NCBI GenBank assembly: GCA_016707075.1
Contig: JADJII010000015.1
Span: 1-64,000 of the forward strand
Direction: 5' to 3'
From: Egaibacter danicus
GTDB lineage: Bacteria > Pseudomonadota > Gammaproteobacteria > Burkholderiales > Burkholderiaceae_C
Length of the DNA stretch: 64,000 bases
Both the position numbers and the translations under genes were made by a program. Below, piece after piece: positions 18,614 through 26,535 of this stretch (positions within the stretch are counted from its first letter, which is position 1; every line of letters begins with the position of its first letter). The notes beneath the pieces are model-generated. The model made no database searches. It was not told the DNA's origin and was given only the letters and a program-made list of their open reading frames with translations.

Positions 18614-19519
18614 ATGTCCTCCAGCCTCGATCATTTGCATGTTGGTGTTTGGTCTTACCTGGACGGCTCGTTAGAGGAGAGGGTGTCAAGGCTGTACGCG
18701 CCCAAATGGGTGGCGTACGCGCGTGGGAACGAAGCGCTCGCCCGAATGGCGCATCTGCTGAACCATCCGCCCAGTGGGCGAATGCCTTGCATGCTGCTGT
18801 ACGGAGATAGCAATATTGGCAAGACCATGATTGTAGAAAAGTTCATTCGAGATCATCCCAACATTTGCAATGAGTTCAACGAGGTTGAAGTCCGTCATAC
18901 AGTTCATCTGCAGATGCCGGCCAACCCAACTGACAACAAGTTGTACGCCCACATCATCGAAGGGCTGGGGGTGCAACCGCCGATCAGTCGCCGTGGTACG
19001 GATATGGAGTTGCTGGGGTTGCGCCTGCTTCATCGCCAGCCACCGAAGTTGATGATCATCGACGAGGTTCATCACTTATTAGCGGGATCGGTGCGAGAAC
19101 AGCGCCAGCTACTCAACCAATTGAAGTACATCAGCAACAAGTTGCGCATGCCCATCGTTGCCTTGGGCACCAATGAGGCGCTGTATGCGATGCAGGCGGA
19201 CCCCCAGATAGCTTCCCGTTTCGAACCCTTTGCGCTGCCCAAGTGGCGAGAGAGCCCGGAGTTCCGCGAATTCGTCGTGAGCTTTGGCCGTTTGCTCCCG
19301 CTGGAGAAGCCCTCACCGCTGGCGGACAAGGCGGTCATTCAGAAGCTCATGGCCTTCAGTGCTGGCCTGACTGGCAAAGTCACCACCCTGCTGGCACAGG
19401 CTGCCGAGTTGGCCATCCGTCAAAAGACGGAACGCATCAGTCCCGAGCTGATTGAACAGGCCGCCGCCAACGGCACCTACAAATACCTGCCGCAAGACGC
19501 CGAGGCTGAGGTCAACTAG
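18614..19519 (+). CDS. tniB: TniB-like AAA ATPase of transposition
   Basis: A 301-residue ATPase with Walker A MLLYGDSNIGKTMIVEKF and Walker B KLMIIDEVHHLLAGS, then a sensor-type VALGTNEALYAMQADPQIAS with the downstream Arg. TniB/TnsC-like proteins select target DNA and activate the DDE transposase. It starts directly after tniA and is intact. It is the only accessory transposition protein in the element. Confidence 0.9.
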   Translation: MSSSLDHLHVGVWSYLDGSLEERVSRLYAPKWVAYARGNEALARMAHLLNHPPSGRMPCMLLYGDSNIGKTMIVEKFIRDHPNICNEFNEVEVRHTVHLQMPANPTDNKLYAHIIEGLGVQPPISRRGTDMELLGLRLLHRQPPKLMIIDEVHHLLAGSVREQRQLLNQLKYISNKLRMPIVALGTNEALYAMQADPQIASRFEPFALPKWRESPEFREFVVSFGRLLPLEKPSPLADKAVIQKLMAFSAGLTGKVTTLLAQAAELAIRQKTERISPELIEQAAANGTYKYLPQDAEAEVN

Positions 19520-19544
19520 TGGTTATGTGTTTCTCATAAAATGC

Positions 19545-19557
19545 ATTACAATGTAAT
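19545..19557. promoter_or_regulatory. Palindrome upstream of the RelB-like antitoxin
   Basis: ATTACAATGTAAT is a perfect dyad around a central A, 18 bases before the antitoxin ATG. It is a plausible operator for autorepression by the RelB/YafQ complex. Confidence 0.5.
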
Positions 19558-19575
19558 TCACAACTAGGAAATATC

Positions 19576-19839
19576 ATGGCTGCAAATCAACTGGTTCAGA
19601 CACGAATCGATGGGGCGATCAAATCGGAGGCCGCCGCGGTACTGGCCGCCATGGGATTGACCGTGTCTGACGCGGTACGGTTGATGCTGACCAAGGTCGC
19701 CAAGGAGCATGCATTGCCTTTCGATCCGCTGATTCCGAATGCCACGACCATTGCTGCCATCAAGCAGGCACGTGCCGGAAAACTGCCACGAGCCAAGAGC
19801 CTGGCGGACCTGAAATCTGCACTCAATGCGGACGATTGA
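19576..19839 (+). CDS. RelB/DinJ-family antitoxin
   Basis: An 87-residue antitoxin. The N-terminal RHH is clear (VQTRIDGAIKSEAAAVLAAM, then GLTVSDAVRLMLTKVAKEHA), and the C-terminal toxin-binding tail is KQARAGKLPRAKSLADLKSA. It neutralises and with the toxin represses the operon. Its end overlaps the toxin start by 14 bases. As the only passenger of the TniA/TniB transposon it may stabilise the element. Confidence 0.88.
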   Translation: MAANQLVQTRIDGAIKSEAAAVLAAMGLTVSDAVRLMLTKVAKEHALPFDPLIPNATTIAAIKQARAGKLPRAKSLADLKSALNADD

Positions 19840-20107
19840 GTGGACCAGCCAGTTCAAGCGCGACTACAAGCGCGAGGGCAAAGGGCAACATCGGACAACC
19901 CTTGATAGTGAGCTGTTTGCCATTGTGGAATGGCTGGCCCAAGATCAACCGCTGGAGCCCAAGTACAGGGATCATGCACTGACTGGCGAGTGGAAGGACA
20001 ACCGGGACTGCCACATCAAGCCGGATCTGGTTCTAATCTACCAAAAACCAGATGGTGAAACCATTCGTTTGGTGCGTCTGGGTTCGCATAGCGAACTGGG
20101 GATCTAA
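19826..20107 (+). CDS. YafQ-family mRNA interferase toxin
   Basis: A 93-residue RelE/YafQ-fold ribosome-dependent endoribonuclease. Family motifs are TSQFKRDYKREGKG at the start, YRDHALTGEWKDNRDCHIKP with the conserved His residues, DLVLIYQKPDGETIRLVRLG, and the C-terminal catalytic HSELG. Nothing is missing, so it should be toxic without its antitoxin. It ends 38 bp before the right terminal repeat of the transposon. Confidence 0.88.
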   Translation: MRTIEWTSQFKRDYKREGKGQHRTTLDSELFAIVEWLAQDQPLEPKYRDHALTGEWKDNRDCHIKPDLVLIYQKPDGETIRLVRLGSHSELGI

Positions 20108-20145
20108 CGTTCAGGCGTTGATTTGGTGACAGCTTGAAAGTGTTG

Positions 20146-20193
20146 GTGCCAATTGAAAGTTCAAAAGTGACGCATTGAAGGTGAACCGACACA
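20146..20193 (-). repeat. Right terminal inverted repeat of the TniA/TniB transposon
   Basis: 48 bp, inverted copy of 16569-16616 with four mismatches. It ends CCGACACA at the outer boundary. Confidence 0.82.
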
Positions 20194-20323
20194 ACGGTCC
20201 CGGCACCGTGGGTAGCGACCTCACTGCGATCTGCGCTTGTGCGCTGGATTTGAGGGGCTGTTGGGCGGTGTGCTGCGGCAAAGCCCCACCCTAGGGGTCT
20301 CCTCGTTTTCAGTGCAATAAGTG

Positions 20324-21819
20324 ACGAGAGCGTTCGATTTGGTGGGGTCAAGCCATTTTTGCAAACGTAGATGTGTTCGCCGGAAAACCCTCATACCATC
20401 GGGCAAAGTCGTCGCGCAGCATGCCGTCAACCACTCGCACTCTGACCTGCAGTAGCAGGTGAGCACTGACCGGATCCCAGCGCATTTGCTGAGACTTGGA
20501 CATCCTCTTGTCAATCAACTGGTTAACCGCTGACTCGATGAACGAGCTGGAGATCCGTTTTCCCGCCCGGTATCGTTGCCCATAGTTGGGCAGCGAGTCA
20601 CGGTTGTAGTTCAGATAGCCCAATAATTCCTTGGTCAAACGGCGAATCAGTTTCACCGTCTCTTTGTCGACCACTGAGGGCCGACCCAGCACCATTTGCA
20701 TGATTTCCAGCTTCCGAATGGCTTGGCAACTTCTTCCATGCCACAGCCGCCATTGAATGGCATCCACCAATTCCGAGAGGCGGTCATGATCGGCGGGCTT
20801 AAGTTGTCGAGCAGTCTCCTTGCTGTGCACAACTCGGTTGAGCTTACTGACACGTTGACGCAGGTGGTACCAATCCAGTATGTGTTTTGAGCCGGGCAGG
20901 GTTGATAGTTGCCATTGACGCAACTGGTTATCCCCGTCCGTGAAAACCTCCATGTTGTCGGCGATCGTACTAAACGGTGCCAACAGGGACTTGATCCGCT
21001 GAGTGGCATGGGCATCGACCGTTCTTACAAAAGCGATGCTGCGCTGACCCAGGTCGGCGCGAAGGGCGCGCCCTGCCACCACCTCAAAGTCTTGTTTTCC
21101 ATCTGGATCGCAGTGGCGAACATAGCCACTGTCCAGTCCCACCGAAGTCATGTTGACCACGTCAGGTGAACTTGTCTGTTCCGGCGGGGCTTGAAGGCCC
21201 TGGGCGTCCACGCGTCGGCCAATAGCCAGCAGGTGTTCCCGAACAGTGCTGGCCGCATTGCCACCGGCCACCGGCATCAGCAGGCTCAGAATCTGTGCGG
21301 TACGGGCGTACGGCAAGGTCGCGGCCAGTTGGCTTTGCACGAACTCTAGCTCCGCTGAAATCCACCGTTGCCGCTTGTGCATAGCATCTGCCGTCGAATG
21401 GCATTGACAGATGAGCGGCTCGAATCTTGGAACCCGTACGCGCACGTTGCCGAACAGGCTGCGAAAGTTCACCTGGTGATAGTCTTTCATGCGTCGCGGA
21501 GACTTACATTCTGGACACGCCTTGCGCCGTGCGTTGATGGCCGCAATCTGGGCGGCAACGACTTGGGTTTGTAGCTGGGCCAGAAATGCCTTGCCGTCGG
21601 CCAAGCTCAAACCCAATGCGGCAATGGACGGCGTGGCATTCATGTCCGTTGTACCCAGTGCAAAGGATTGGCAGACTCCGCTATCGTTCGTGATGTCCAG
21701 GTGAAGATCGATTTTCATGATGGCCTCCAGATATGGGGCCTTCATTCTGCGATGCTGTGGCGATCTTCGGTGGTTTCAATGTTGGTGCCTGCACACCCCA
21801 CCAAATCGAACGCTCTCGT
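20324..21819 (-). mobile_element. ISKra4-type insertion sequence
   Basis: A 1,496-bp element with perfect 24-bp inverted repeats (20324-20347 and 21796-21819; outer end ACGAGAGCGTTCGATTTGG). It contains one transposase gene on the minus strand. No target duplication is evident. It sits 130 bp from the right end of the TniA/TniB transposon. Confidence 0.85.
20348..21718 (-). CDS. ISKra4-family transposase
   Basis: About 456 residues, starting MKIDLHLDITNDSGVCQSFA, the usual opening of this family. I chose that ATG over one ten codons upstream. A zinc-binding knuckle (CPECKSPRRMKDYHQVNFRS) precedes the catalytic part with SVGLDSGYVRHCD, VFTDGDNQLRQW, SKHILDWYHLRQRVSKL and SSFIESAVNQLIDKRMSKSQ, which supply the acidic residues. 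The frame is intact and reaches to the inverted repeat, so the IS may be functional. Confidence 0.85.
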   Translation of the reverse strand: MKIDLHLDITNDSGVCQSFALGTTDMNATPSIAALGLSLADGKAFLAQLQTQVVAAQIAAINARRKACPECKSPRRMKDYHQVNFRSLFGNVRVRVPRFEPLICQCHSTADAMHKRQRWISAELEFVQSQLAATLPYARTAQILSLLMPVAGGNAASTVREHLLAIGRRVDAQGLQAPPEQTSSPDVVNMTSVGLDSGYVRHCDPDGKQDFEVVAGRALRADLGQRSIAFVRTVDAHATQRIKSLLAPFSTIADNMEVFTDGDNQLRQWQLSTLPGSKHILDWYHLRQRVSKLNRVVHSKETARQLKPADHDRLSELVDAIQWRLWHGRSCQAIRKLEIMQMVLGRPSVVDKETVKLIRRLTKELLGYLNYNRDSLPNYGQRYRAGKRISSSFIESAVNQLIDKRMSKSQQMRWDPVSAHLLLQVRVRVVDGMLRDDFARWYEGFPANTSTFAKMA

Positions 21820-21976
21820 TGTCATGGTCGTAGTAATCCAAACGTTGCAGGAGTTGCTCGCACAACTGGGCTGTCATGCCTATCATGGCTATCCCTGACC
21901 CTGAACCAGATAACCTAACCATTGAGAAGTAGAAAATTCGGCATGATTTTTCACCTGAAGGGAAAAGGGTCATGTT

Positions 21977-22243
21977 GTGAAGAGAAGCAGATTTACTGAG
22001 GAGCAAATTGCATTTGCGCTCAAGCAAGCGGAGCTTGGTACCAAAATTGACGAGATCTGTCGCAAACTGGGAATCAGTGATGCAACGTTTTACAAGTGGC
22101 GACAAAAGTATTGCGGGCTAGGCCCTTCGGAGCTGAGAAGGCTGCGACAGCTGGAGGAAGAGAACAACAAACTCAAGCTCCTTGTTGCCGATCTAAGCTT
22201 GGACAAAGCCATGTTGCAGGACGTGCTGGCAAAAAAGCTTTGA
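21977..22243 (+). CDS. IS3-family transposase OrfA
   Basis: An 88-residue HTH protein (KRSRFTEEQIAFALKQAELG, then ICRKLGISDATFYKWRQKY) with the leucine-zipper part RQLEEENNKLKLLVADLSLD. The start is GTG. In intact elements a -1 frameshift near its end joins it to orf B to make the full transposase. The run of A residues at 22231-22235 is where that slip would occur. Confidence 0.85.
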   Translation: MKRSRFTEEQIAFALKQAELGTKIDEICRKLGISDATFYKWRQKYCGLGPSELRRLRQLEEENNKLKLLVADLSLDKAMLQDVLAKKL

Positions 22244-22951
22244 AGCCTTCGCGCAAACGAGAGCTTGCAACAGACCTGATAGACGCGTTTGGTGCCAGCT
22301 TGCGCAAGGCATGTGCAGTGATTCAACTCGGTCGCGTGGTCTACCTGTATCAGTCCACTGCACGCGACAGTTCGGCGCTGGTCCTGCGAATGAAGGAAAT
22401 CACGCGGACCCGTGTGCATTACGGCTACCGACGAGTGCACGTCACGCTCAGGCGCGAAGGCTTCAGTGATAACCAAAAACGGGTATACCGGCTGTACCGG
22501 GAACAAGGATGGTCATTGCGTCTGAAGCGACACAAGCGCAACACGGCGGCGCAGCTTTGCCAACCCACATCAACCAAATCTGGAACATGGACTTTGCAGC
22601 CAACATCCTGTTCGATGGACGCAAGTTGCGCATGCTGACCATAGTCGATTGCTTCACCAGAGAAAGCCAATGACGATCAAAACCGACAACGGGAGCGAGT
22701 TCATTAGCAAGGCGATGGACAAGTGGGCTTATGAACGCGGTGTGGAACTGGACTTCAGCAGGCCCGGGGAACCCACAGACAACGCCATGGTCGAAAGCTT
22801 CAACGGCAGGCTGCGTCAAGAATGTTTGAACGAACACTGGTTCATGAGCTTGCATGACGCCAGGACAAAAATTGAGGCCTGGCGGCGGTTCTATAACGAG
22901 GCCAGACCTCACAGCAACAATGAGCCGGAAATACTAACTTCTGAACGGTAA
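22239..22951 (+). pseudogene. IS3-family transposase OrfB, deleted and frameshifted
   Basis: The N-terminal HTH_21 part is readable (KALKPSRKRELATDLIDAFG, then TRVHYGYRRVHVTLRREGF). A shift near 22550 follows. The segment around RMLTIVDCFTRES is joined abruptly near 22668 to MTIKTDNGSEFISKAMDKW. A block of the rve core between the first and second catalytic Asp is therefore missing. The end (EPTDNAMVESFNGRLRQECL) retains the Glu region. The protein cannot be a functional DDE recombinase. Confidence 0.85.
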
Positions 22952-23008
22952 GGAAAGCACCGGGTCAGGGTCATGCAGGCAAATAAAACGTAATGTGTAT
23001 TGAAAAAA

Positions 23009-23028
23009 TGCGAGGCCAAGGCCTCGCA
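23009..23028 (-). terminator. Intrinsic terminator of the pilin gene
   Basis: TGCGAGGCCAAGGCCTCGCA forms a perfect 9-bp stem and, on the minus strand, is followed by TTTTTT. It lies 63 bp beyond the stop of the prepilin gene at 23092 and should end the pilus transcript. Confidence 0.85.
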
Positions 23029-23091
23029 TAAATTGTCGGATACCTAATAATTTCACCATCAACGATGAGATGCCAGAATCGTCGGCCTCGA

Positions 23092-23787
23092 TCAAATTTT
23101 CATGCAGATGGTCCAGGTGTTTGCCAGTGTTTCGTTATAAGCAGTGCCAGCTGGAACAGCCGCAGTTGGGACCAATGGATTAGCAGCTCCGGCTGCACCC
23201 CGGACCGAGCCAAGATTGTTGCCAATTTGAGTAGCAGGCAAGGCTCCGTCAACCAGCGTGTCAACACCTGCCGCTTGCTTAGTAGTAAGTCCAGCGACGC
23301 AAACAGCCACACCAGTTTGTCCATAGGCGCCTGCTGGATCAGATGTGACGCCCATGACACCACCGCCAGCGTGTTTCGGCAACCCTGCGGCTCCTGCGGC
23401 CCCTGTGGGGTCGCCAGTAATCAAACCAGATGCGCGAAGTGCCCGCCAGAAGGGGCGCTGCTCACCGCCATTGGCAAATGTTTGTGCTGCAGTAATAAGA
23501 AGAACGCCATTCGCATTTCCACCTCCGCCTGCAGCTGATGCACCCCAACCGCGTGCGGCAGCTGTAGCAAGGGTTTCGTCGCCGGGTATCGCTTTGTACC
23601 GATCCAGATAGCCGTTATAGGCAGCTTGTACTGCCTTCATGTCGTTGACAATGCTCTTTATCTTCGAGTTCTCGATTAACTCCTGGCCTTTGAGCACGCC
23701 AGCCAGTAACAGGCCAATTATGACCAGGACGATTGCAATCTCTACTAGAGTAAAGCCGGACTGCTTGGCTTTTGAGAAGCGTTTCAT
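23092..23787 (-). CDS. Type IV prepilin (major pilin candidate of the MSHA-like system)
   Basis: A 231-residue class III signal protein: leader MKRFSKAKQSG cleaved before FTLVEIAIVLVIIGLLLAGV, with the conserved Glu at mature position 5. The C-terminal domain is Gly/Ala-rich with few cysteines (VAVCVAGL and WTICMKI). It is separated by 82 bp from the upstream operon and followed by a strong terminator, so it may have its own high-level promoter, as expected of a major pilin. Intact frame. Confidence 0.82.
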   Translation of the reverse strand: MKRFSKAKQSGFTLVEIAIVLVIIGLLLAGVLKGQELIENSKIKSIVNDMKAVQAAYNGYLDRYKAIPGDETLATAAARGWGASAAGGGGNANGVLLITAAQTFANGGEQRPFWRALRASGLITGDPTGAAGAAGLPKHAGGGVMGVTSDPAGAYGQTGVAVCVAGLTTKQAAGVDTLVDGALPATQIGNNLGSVRGAAGAANPLVPTAAVPAGTAYNETLANTWTICMKI

Positions 23788-23869
23788 AAATATCCCTTTG
23801 AATCAATGAATAGACAACTGAGAACTTTGAATGTATCGATCGCGTCTACTCTAAGGAAGTCAGGAATAT

Positions 23870-24982
23870 TTACACTTCAGAAATCGGAAGACGCAACGAG
23901 AAAGTCAAACCAAGGTTGCTAGCGGTTGCTGAAAGTTCCCCACCCGCCTCGCGTAAGCACTTGCGCGCCTGGTATAAGCCGAGACCTAAACCACCGGGTC
24001 TACCACTGGCAAATGGTTCGAAGAGCTTTTCCATGGGTAGATGACCTGAAAGATCCGGCCATGGGTTGTAAAACTGCAACTCAGCCATTGGGCGTGCTTG
24101 ATCGTTTTCAACCGTGCGTAGTTGGAGCCGCGTCGGATTTGACACACTACTTCGCCAATTCGGTGCAAGATTGGAAAAGAGATTGTCCAATGCACGTGAG
24201 AGAAGGGTGTCTGACACCCAGGCTTGGGCATTCCCAGTAATGAGGGGCTCGACGCCAGACAACAGTGCTGCTTGAGTGACGGCCTTGTGAAGGTCAATTT
24301 GCCTTGGTGAGTCTTCTACAGGGCTTTGAGCTAAAGAAGTGGCCAAGCGCGTAGCGCGTTCCCTTGCCAACGGGGCGTTTTCCTTTAGCCGTTTGGCAAA
24401 AATCAACAACTCATCGTCGCTTGTACAGAGTTCGAAATCTGCACATACCCAGTTTACCCATTGCGCAAGGTTGCGAGTGTCGTGTTGCAAATACAGTGAC
24501 ATGCTCGCTCGTCTGGCCAACGCAACCGAAAGAGCTTCGGTCCGTGCACGCATGCGACTCTCAAGCAGAACAACAAACACCCTGGCCAACTGCTCAGCAA
24601 AGAGCCGACTTTCGCCACGCAACGCGTGGTGGAAAAGCTTCACCTTGAAATGCACTTCATCGCTACACAGAATATCGAACTCGAGGGCTCCGCCTGTATT
24701 CGTCGATTCGCTCAAGTGAGGAAGCCCCTCCGAGCCCCGAACGGTGTGGCCAAACCACTCGCCTTCCCATGTCAACGTGCGCCAACCCAACGAAGCCAGT
24801 GAATTCCATGCGAAGGATGGGATCTCCAAAGGCTCCAAGTCCTTACTGCCAAGTTGCAAAATCTCTTGCATGGCCCTGCGATAGTCTTGAGCCCGACGAC
24901 GTAGTCTGAGACTCACTGCGAGTAGAGCCAGTCCTGCAGTGACAAATGCCACCGACAGATTAAGCAGGACGCTGTATGCCAT
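23870..24982 (-). CDS. Sensor histidine kinase with HDTRN-type H box
   Basis: About 370 residues. A single N-terminal membrane helix (LSVAFVTAGLALLAVSL) is followed by a cytoplasmic region of unclear fold, then a histidine-kinase core. The phospho-acceptor is probably the His in SLYLQHDTRNLAQWVNWVC, a variant also seen in kinases of exosortase-type systems. N box RALDNLFSNLAPNW and G box GRPGGLGLGLYQARKCLREA are present. It overlaps the response-regulator gene by 23 bases. Embedding in the pilus operon suggests that it controls pilus genes; the signal is unknown. Confidence 0.82.
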   Translation of the reverse strand: MAYSVLLNLSVAFVTAGLALLAVSLRLRRRAQDYRRAMQEILQLGSKDLEPLEIPSFAWNSLASLGWRTLTWEGEWFGHTVRGSEGLPHLSESTNTGGALEFDILCSDEVHFKVKLFHHALRGESRLFAEQLARVFVVLLESRMRARTEALSVALARRASMSLYLQHDTRNLAQWVNWVCADFELCTSDDELLIFAKRLKENAPLARERATRLATSLAQSPVEDSPRQIDLHKAVTQAALLSGVEPLITGNAQAWVSDTLLSRALDNLFSNLAPNWRSSVSNPTRLQLRTVENDQARPMAELQFYNPWPDLSGHLPMEKLFEPFASGRPGGLGLGLYQARKCLREAGGELSATASNLGLTFSLRLPISEV

Positions 24983-25577
24983 ATTTGTTCAAGTAGTAGT
25001 ACACGTGCTCGCGTGCAATGCCTAGCCGACGAGCAGCTTCTGTCATGTTGTAGTGAGTAGCCTCAAGTACCCGTCGAAGTAGCTGCTCTTCTGCGGATGA
25101 GGCTGCCTCCTTGGGACCTTCATCGAGCCTCGCTGTAAGTTGAAGTCTTGCCTCTCCCATATCTGCCAGGCGCTCTTCTTCGCGGGCAAACAATTCAGCT
25201 CGAGTCAGGGACGAGAGAATTCGTGCAAGTGGAGCCGGCTTAACCAAAAAGTCAAAAGCGCCGCGTCGTACGGCTTGCAGCGCAGCCGCGCTTTCGTCCT
25301 GCCCTGTAAGAACAATCACTTTGGCTCTGGGGGAGTGATACACGACTTCATCCAGAAGGCTCAGGCCCTCTGTCATGGTGCTGGGTTGGGGAGGCAAGCC
25401 GAGATCTAAAAATACAAGACTGGGAAGCCCACCCGCTTTGACGGCGTGCCGACCTTCTGTGGCGTCGTGAGCGAGCCTGACTTGATAGCCTGCGTGCGTG
25501 AGGGCAGATGCAAGATAGCCACAGAGCGCTTTGTCGTCCTCGACAATGAGCACTGAACGAATGCCGGGATCGCTCAT
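24960..25577 (-). CDS. Response regulator with Fis-type DNA-binding domain
   Basis: A 205-residue regulator. The receiver has the acidic pair in VLIVEDDKALCGYL, the phospho-acceptor Asp in PSLVFLDLGLPPQ, VIVLTGQDE and the Lys of FDFLVKPAPL. There is no AAA domain. A Fis-type HTH ends the protein (ATHYNMTEAARRLGIAREHV). It is the partner of the kinase encoded next to it. Its start overlaps the upstream gene as ATGA. Confidence 0.88.
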   Translation of the reverse strand: MSDPGIRSVLIVEDDKALCGYLASALTHAGYQVRLAHDATEGRHAVKAGGLPSLVFLDLGLPPQPSTMTEGLSLLDEVVYHSPRAKVIVLTGQDESAAALQAVRRGAFDFLVKPAPLARILSSLTRAELFAREEERLADMGEARLQLTARLDEGPKEAASSAEEQLLRRVLEATHYNMTEAARRLGIAREHVYYYLNKYGIQRPA

Positions 25578-25816
25578 GAATTGCCTTCGTTGGCTCGTTT
25601 GAATAGCGAGACAGCCGTAACGCAGAAACCCACAAAGAGGCAGAAAAAGCCTGCAAAAACACGCAAGAGCACCCAGTGTGTGTGCGTAACTGGATCTACA
25701 GCCAAAAGAGCATAGCCAGATAATAGAATTCCAAGGCCCAGTGCGATCCCAACTCGACGACGAACAATCAGTGTTCGATGATGAACGCGGAAGTCAATCT
25801 TTTGCTTCGAATTCAT
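25574..25816 (-). CDS. Small two-helix membrane protein
   Basis: An 80-residue protein with two hydrophobic helices (VGIALGLGILLSGYALLAV and FAGFFCLFVGFCVTAVSLF) and a basic N-terminus with RRR. ATGA overlaps on both sides tie it to the prepilin gene upstream and the response regulator downstream. No family recognised. It may be a pilus-assembly accessory or a membrane partner of the two-component system. Confidence 0.65.
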   Translation of the reverse strand: MNSKQKIDFRVHHRTLIVRRRVGIALGLGILLSGYALLAVDPVTHTHWVLLRVFAGFFCLFVGFCVTAVSLFKRANEGNS

Positions 25817-26535
25817 GGCAGTCTGCTAGCTTGGACCATTCGGTTGAACAAAATACCAGGAGGTAGCCATATCACGATGTCGTCAAAGGAGCCTCCCAAT
25901 CCTGCGGGAGGGTTCTCAACAGATGTCCTCTGGGTAAATGTTATGCCGGGTCCGCTGCCGGTGTTGTTGTTGATTTCATCGGTATTTCCCGCAGATGCGT
26001 TGGGGATTGCAGCGCCAGCATCAGTTGTACCAAAGTTACTTTTCCCATGCGAAAAGACCACAGCAGGAACAGGATTCGCAAGTGGCTGAATAGCGCCAAT
26101 ACTGCTTCGGGTTAGGACAATCTTGGTGGCTGGCGTCGCCAAAGCGAAATTACTATTCGCAAAGGCGGGGCTGACGCTGTAACGGATGACTTTGTTCCAC
26201 CCATCGAGTTTCGTAGTACCCAAAGTCGCCCAGGGTAGTAGTCCTGTGCAGGCGAGATCGGTCGCGCACAGCGCAATATTCTCTACACCGTTGGTGGCAG
26301 ATGTAGCTGGACGTGGCAATCGCCCGTTGACGACTGCGAAGCCCATCAGTGCCTCTTTGGCCTCTTCTAAAACCCTATTTGTATCTCTGGTCTTTTGCAT
26401 TTCAACCTGTGCGCTCAGAACAGACAAGCCACCTCCCAAAATCAATCCGATGATGAGGAGTGCTATCGCAATTTCAATCAGAGTAAAACCCCTATTGCGA
26501 GAGCGATATTGTTTAATCTTGCGAGATTTCATCAT
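25813..26535 (-). CDS. Type IV prepilin-like protein
   Basis: A 240-residue prepilin: leader ending RNRG, then FTLIEIAIALLIIGLILGGG with Glu5 present. The long C-terminal domain contains AKEALMGFAVVNGRLPRP, resembling the segment AKEALIGYA of the neighbouring lectin-domain protein. A Cys pair (ALCATDLACTG) may form a disulphide. Probably a minor or tip-complex pilin that associates with the large protein encoded just upstream. ATGA overlaps on both sides. Confidence 0.82.
   Translation of the reverse strand: MMKSRKIKQYRSRNRGFTLIEIAIALLIIGLILGGGLSVLSAQVEMQKTRDTNRVLEEAKEALMGFAVVNGRLPRPATSATNGVENIALCATDLACTGLLPWATLGTTKLDGWNKVIRYSVSPAFANSNFALATPATKIVLTRSSIGAIQPLANPVPAVVFSHGKSNFGTTDAGAAIPNASAGNTDEINNNTGSGPGITFTQRTSVENPPAGLGGSFDDIVIWLPPGILFNRMVQASRLP

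Larger units (their letters stand above)
16569..20193 (+). mobile_element. TniA/TniB-type transposon carrying RelB/YafQ
   Basis: A 3,625-bp element bounded by 48-bp inverted repeats that begin TGTGTCGGTTCAC and match at 44 of 48 positions. It contains a TniA-like DDE transposase, a TniB-like ATPase and a RelB/YafQ TA pair. Additional subterminal motifs built on CAATTGGCAC and TTGAAAGT occur near 16727-16775 and 20125-20160, resembling the multiple transposase sites of Tn552/Tn5053-like elements. No 5-bp target duplication is visible (GGTGG left, ACGGT right). No tniQ or resolvase gene is present. Confidence 0.82.
21896..22973 (+). mobile_element. IS3-family insertion sequence, internally deleted
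   Basis: The ends share TGACCCTGAMCC in inverted orientation (21896 and up to 22973). Orf A is intact but orf B is broken and has lost an internal segment. Size is about 1.08 kb, versus roughly 1.2 kb for intact relatives. No target duplication seen. Confidence 0.75.

Noticed and set aside
22231..22235. The IS3 orfA/orfB frame change as one of the sequencing-type frameshifts
   Set aside because: IS3 elements use a programmed -1 frameshift at such A-rich sites, so this break is expected biology; the later deletion in orfB is separate.
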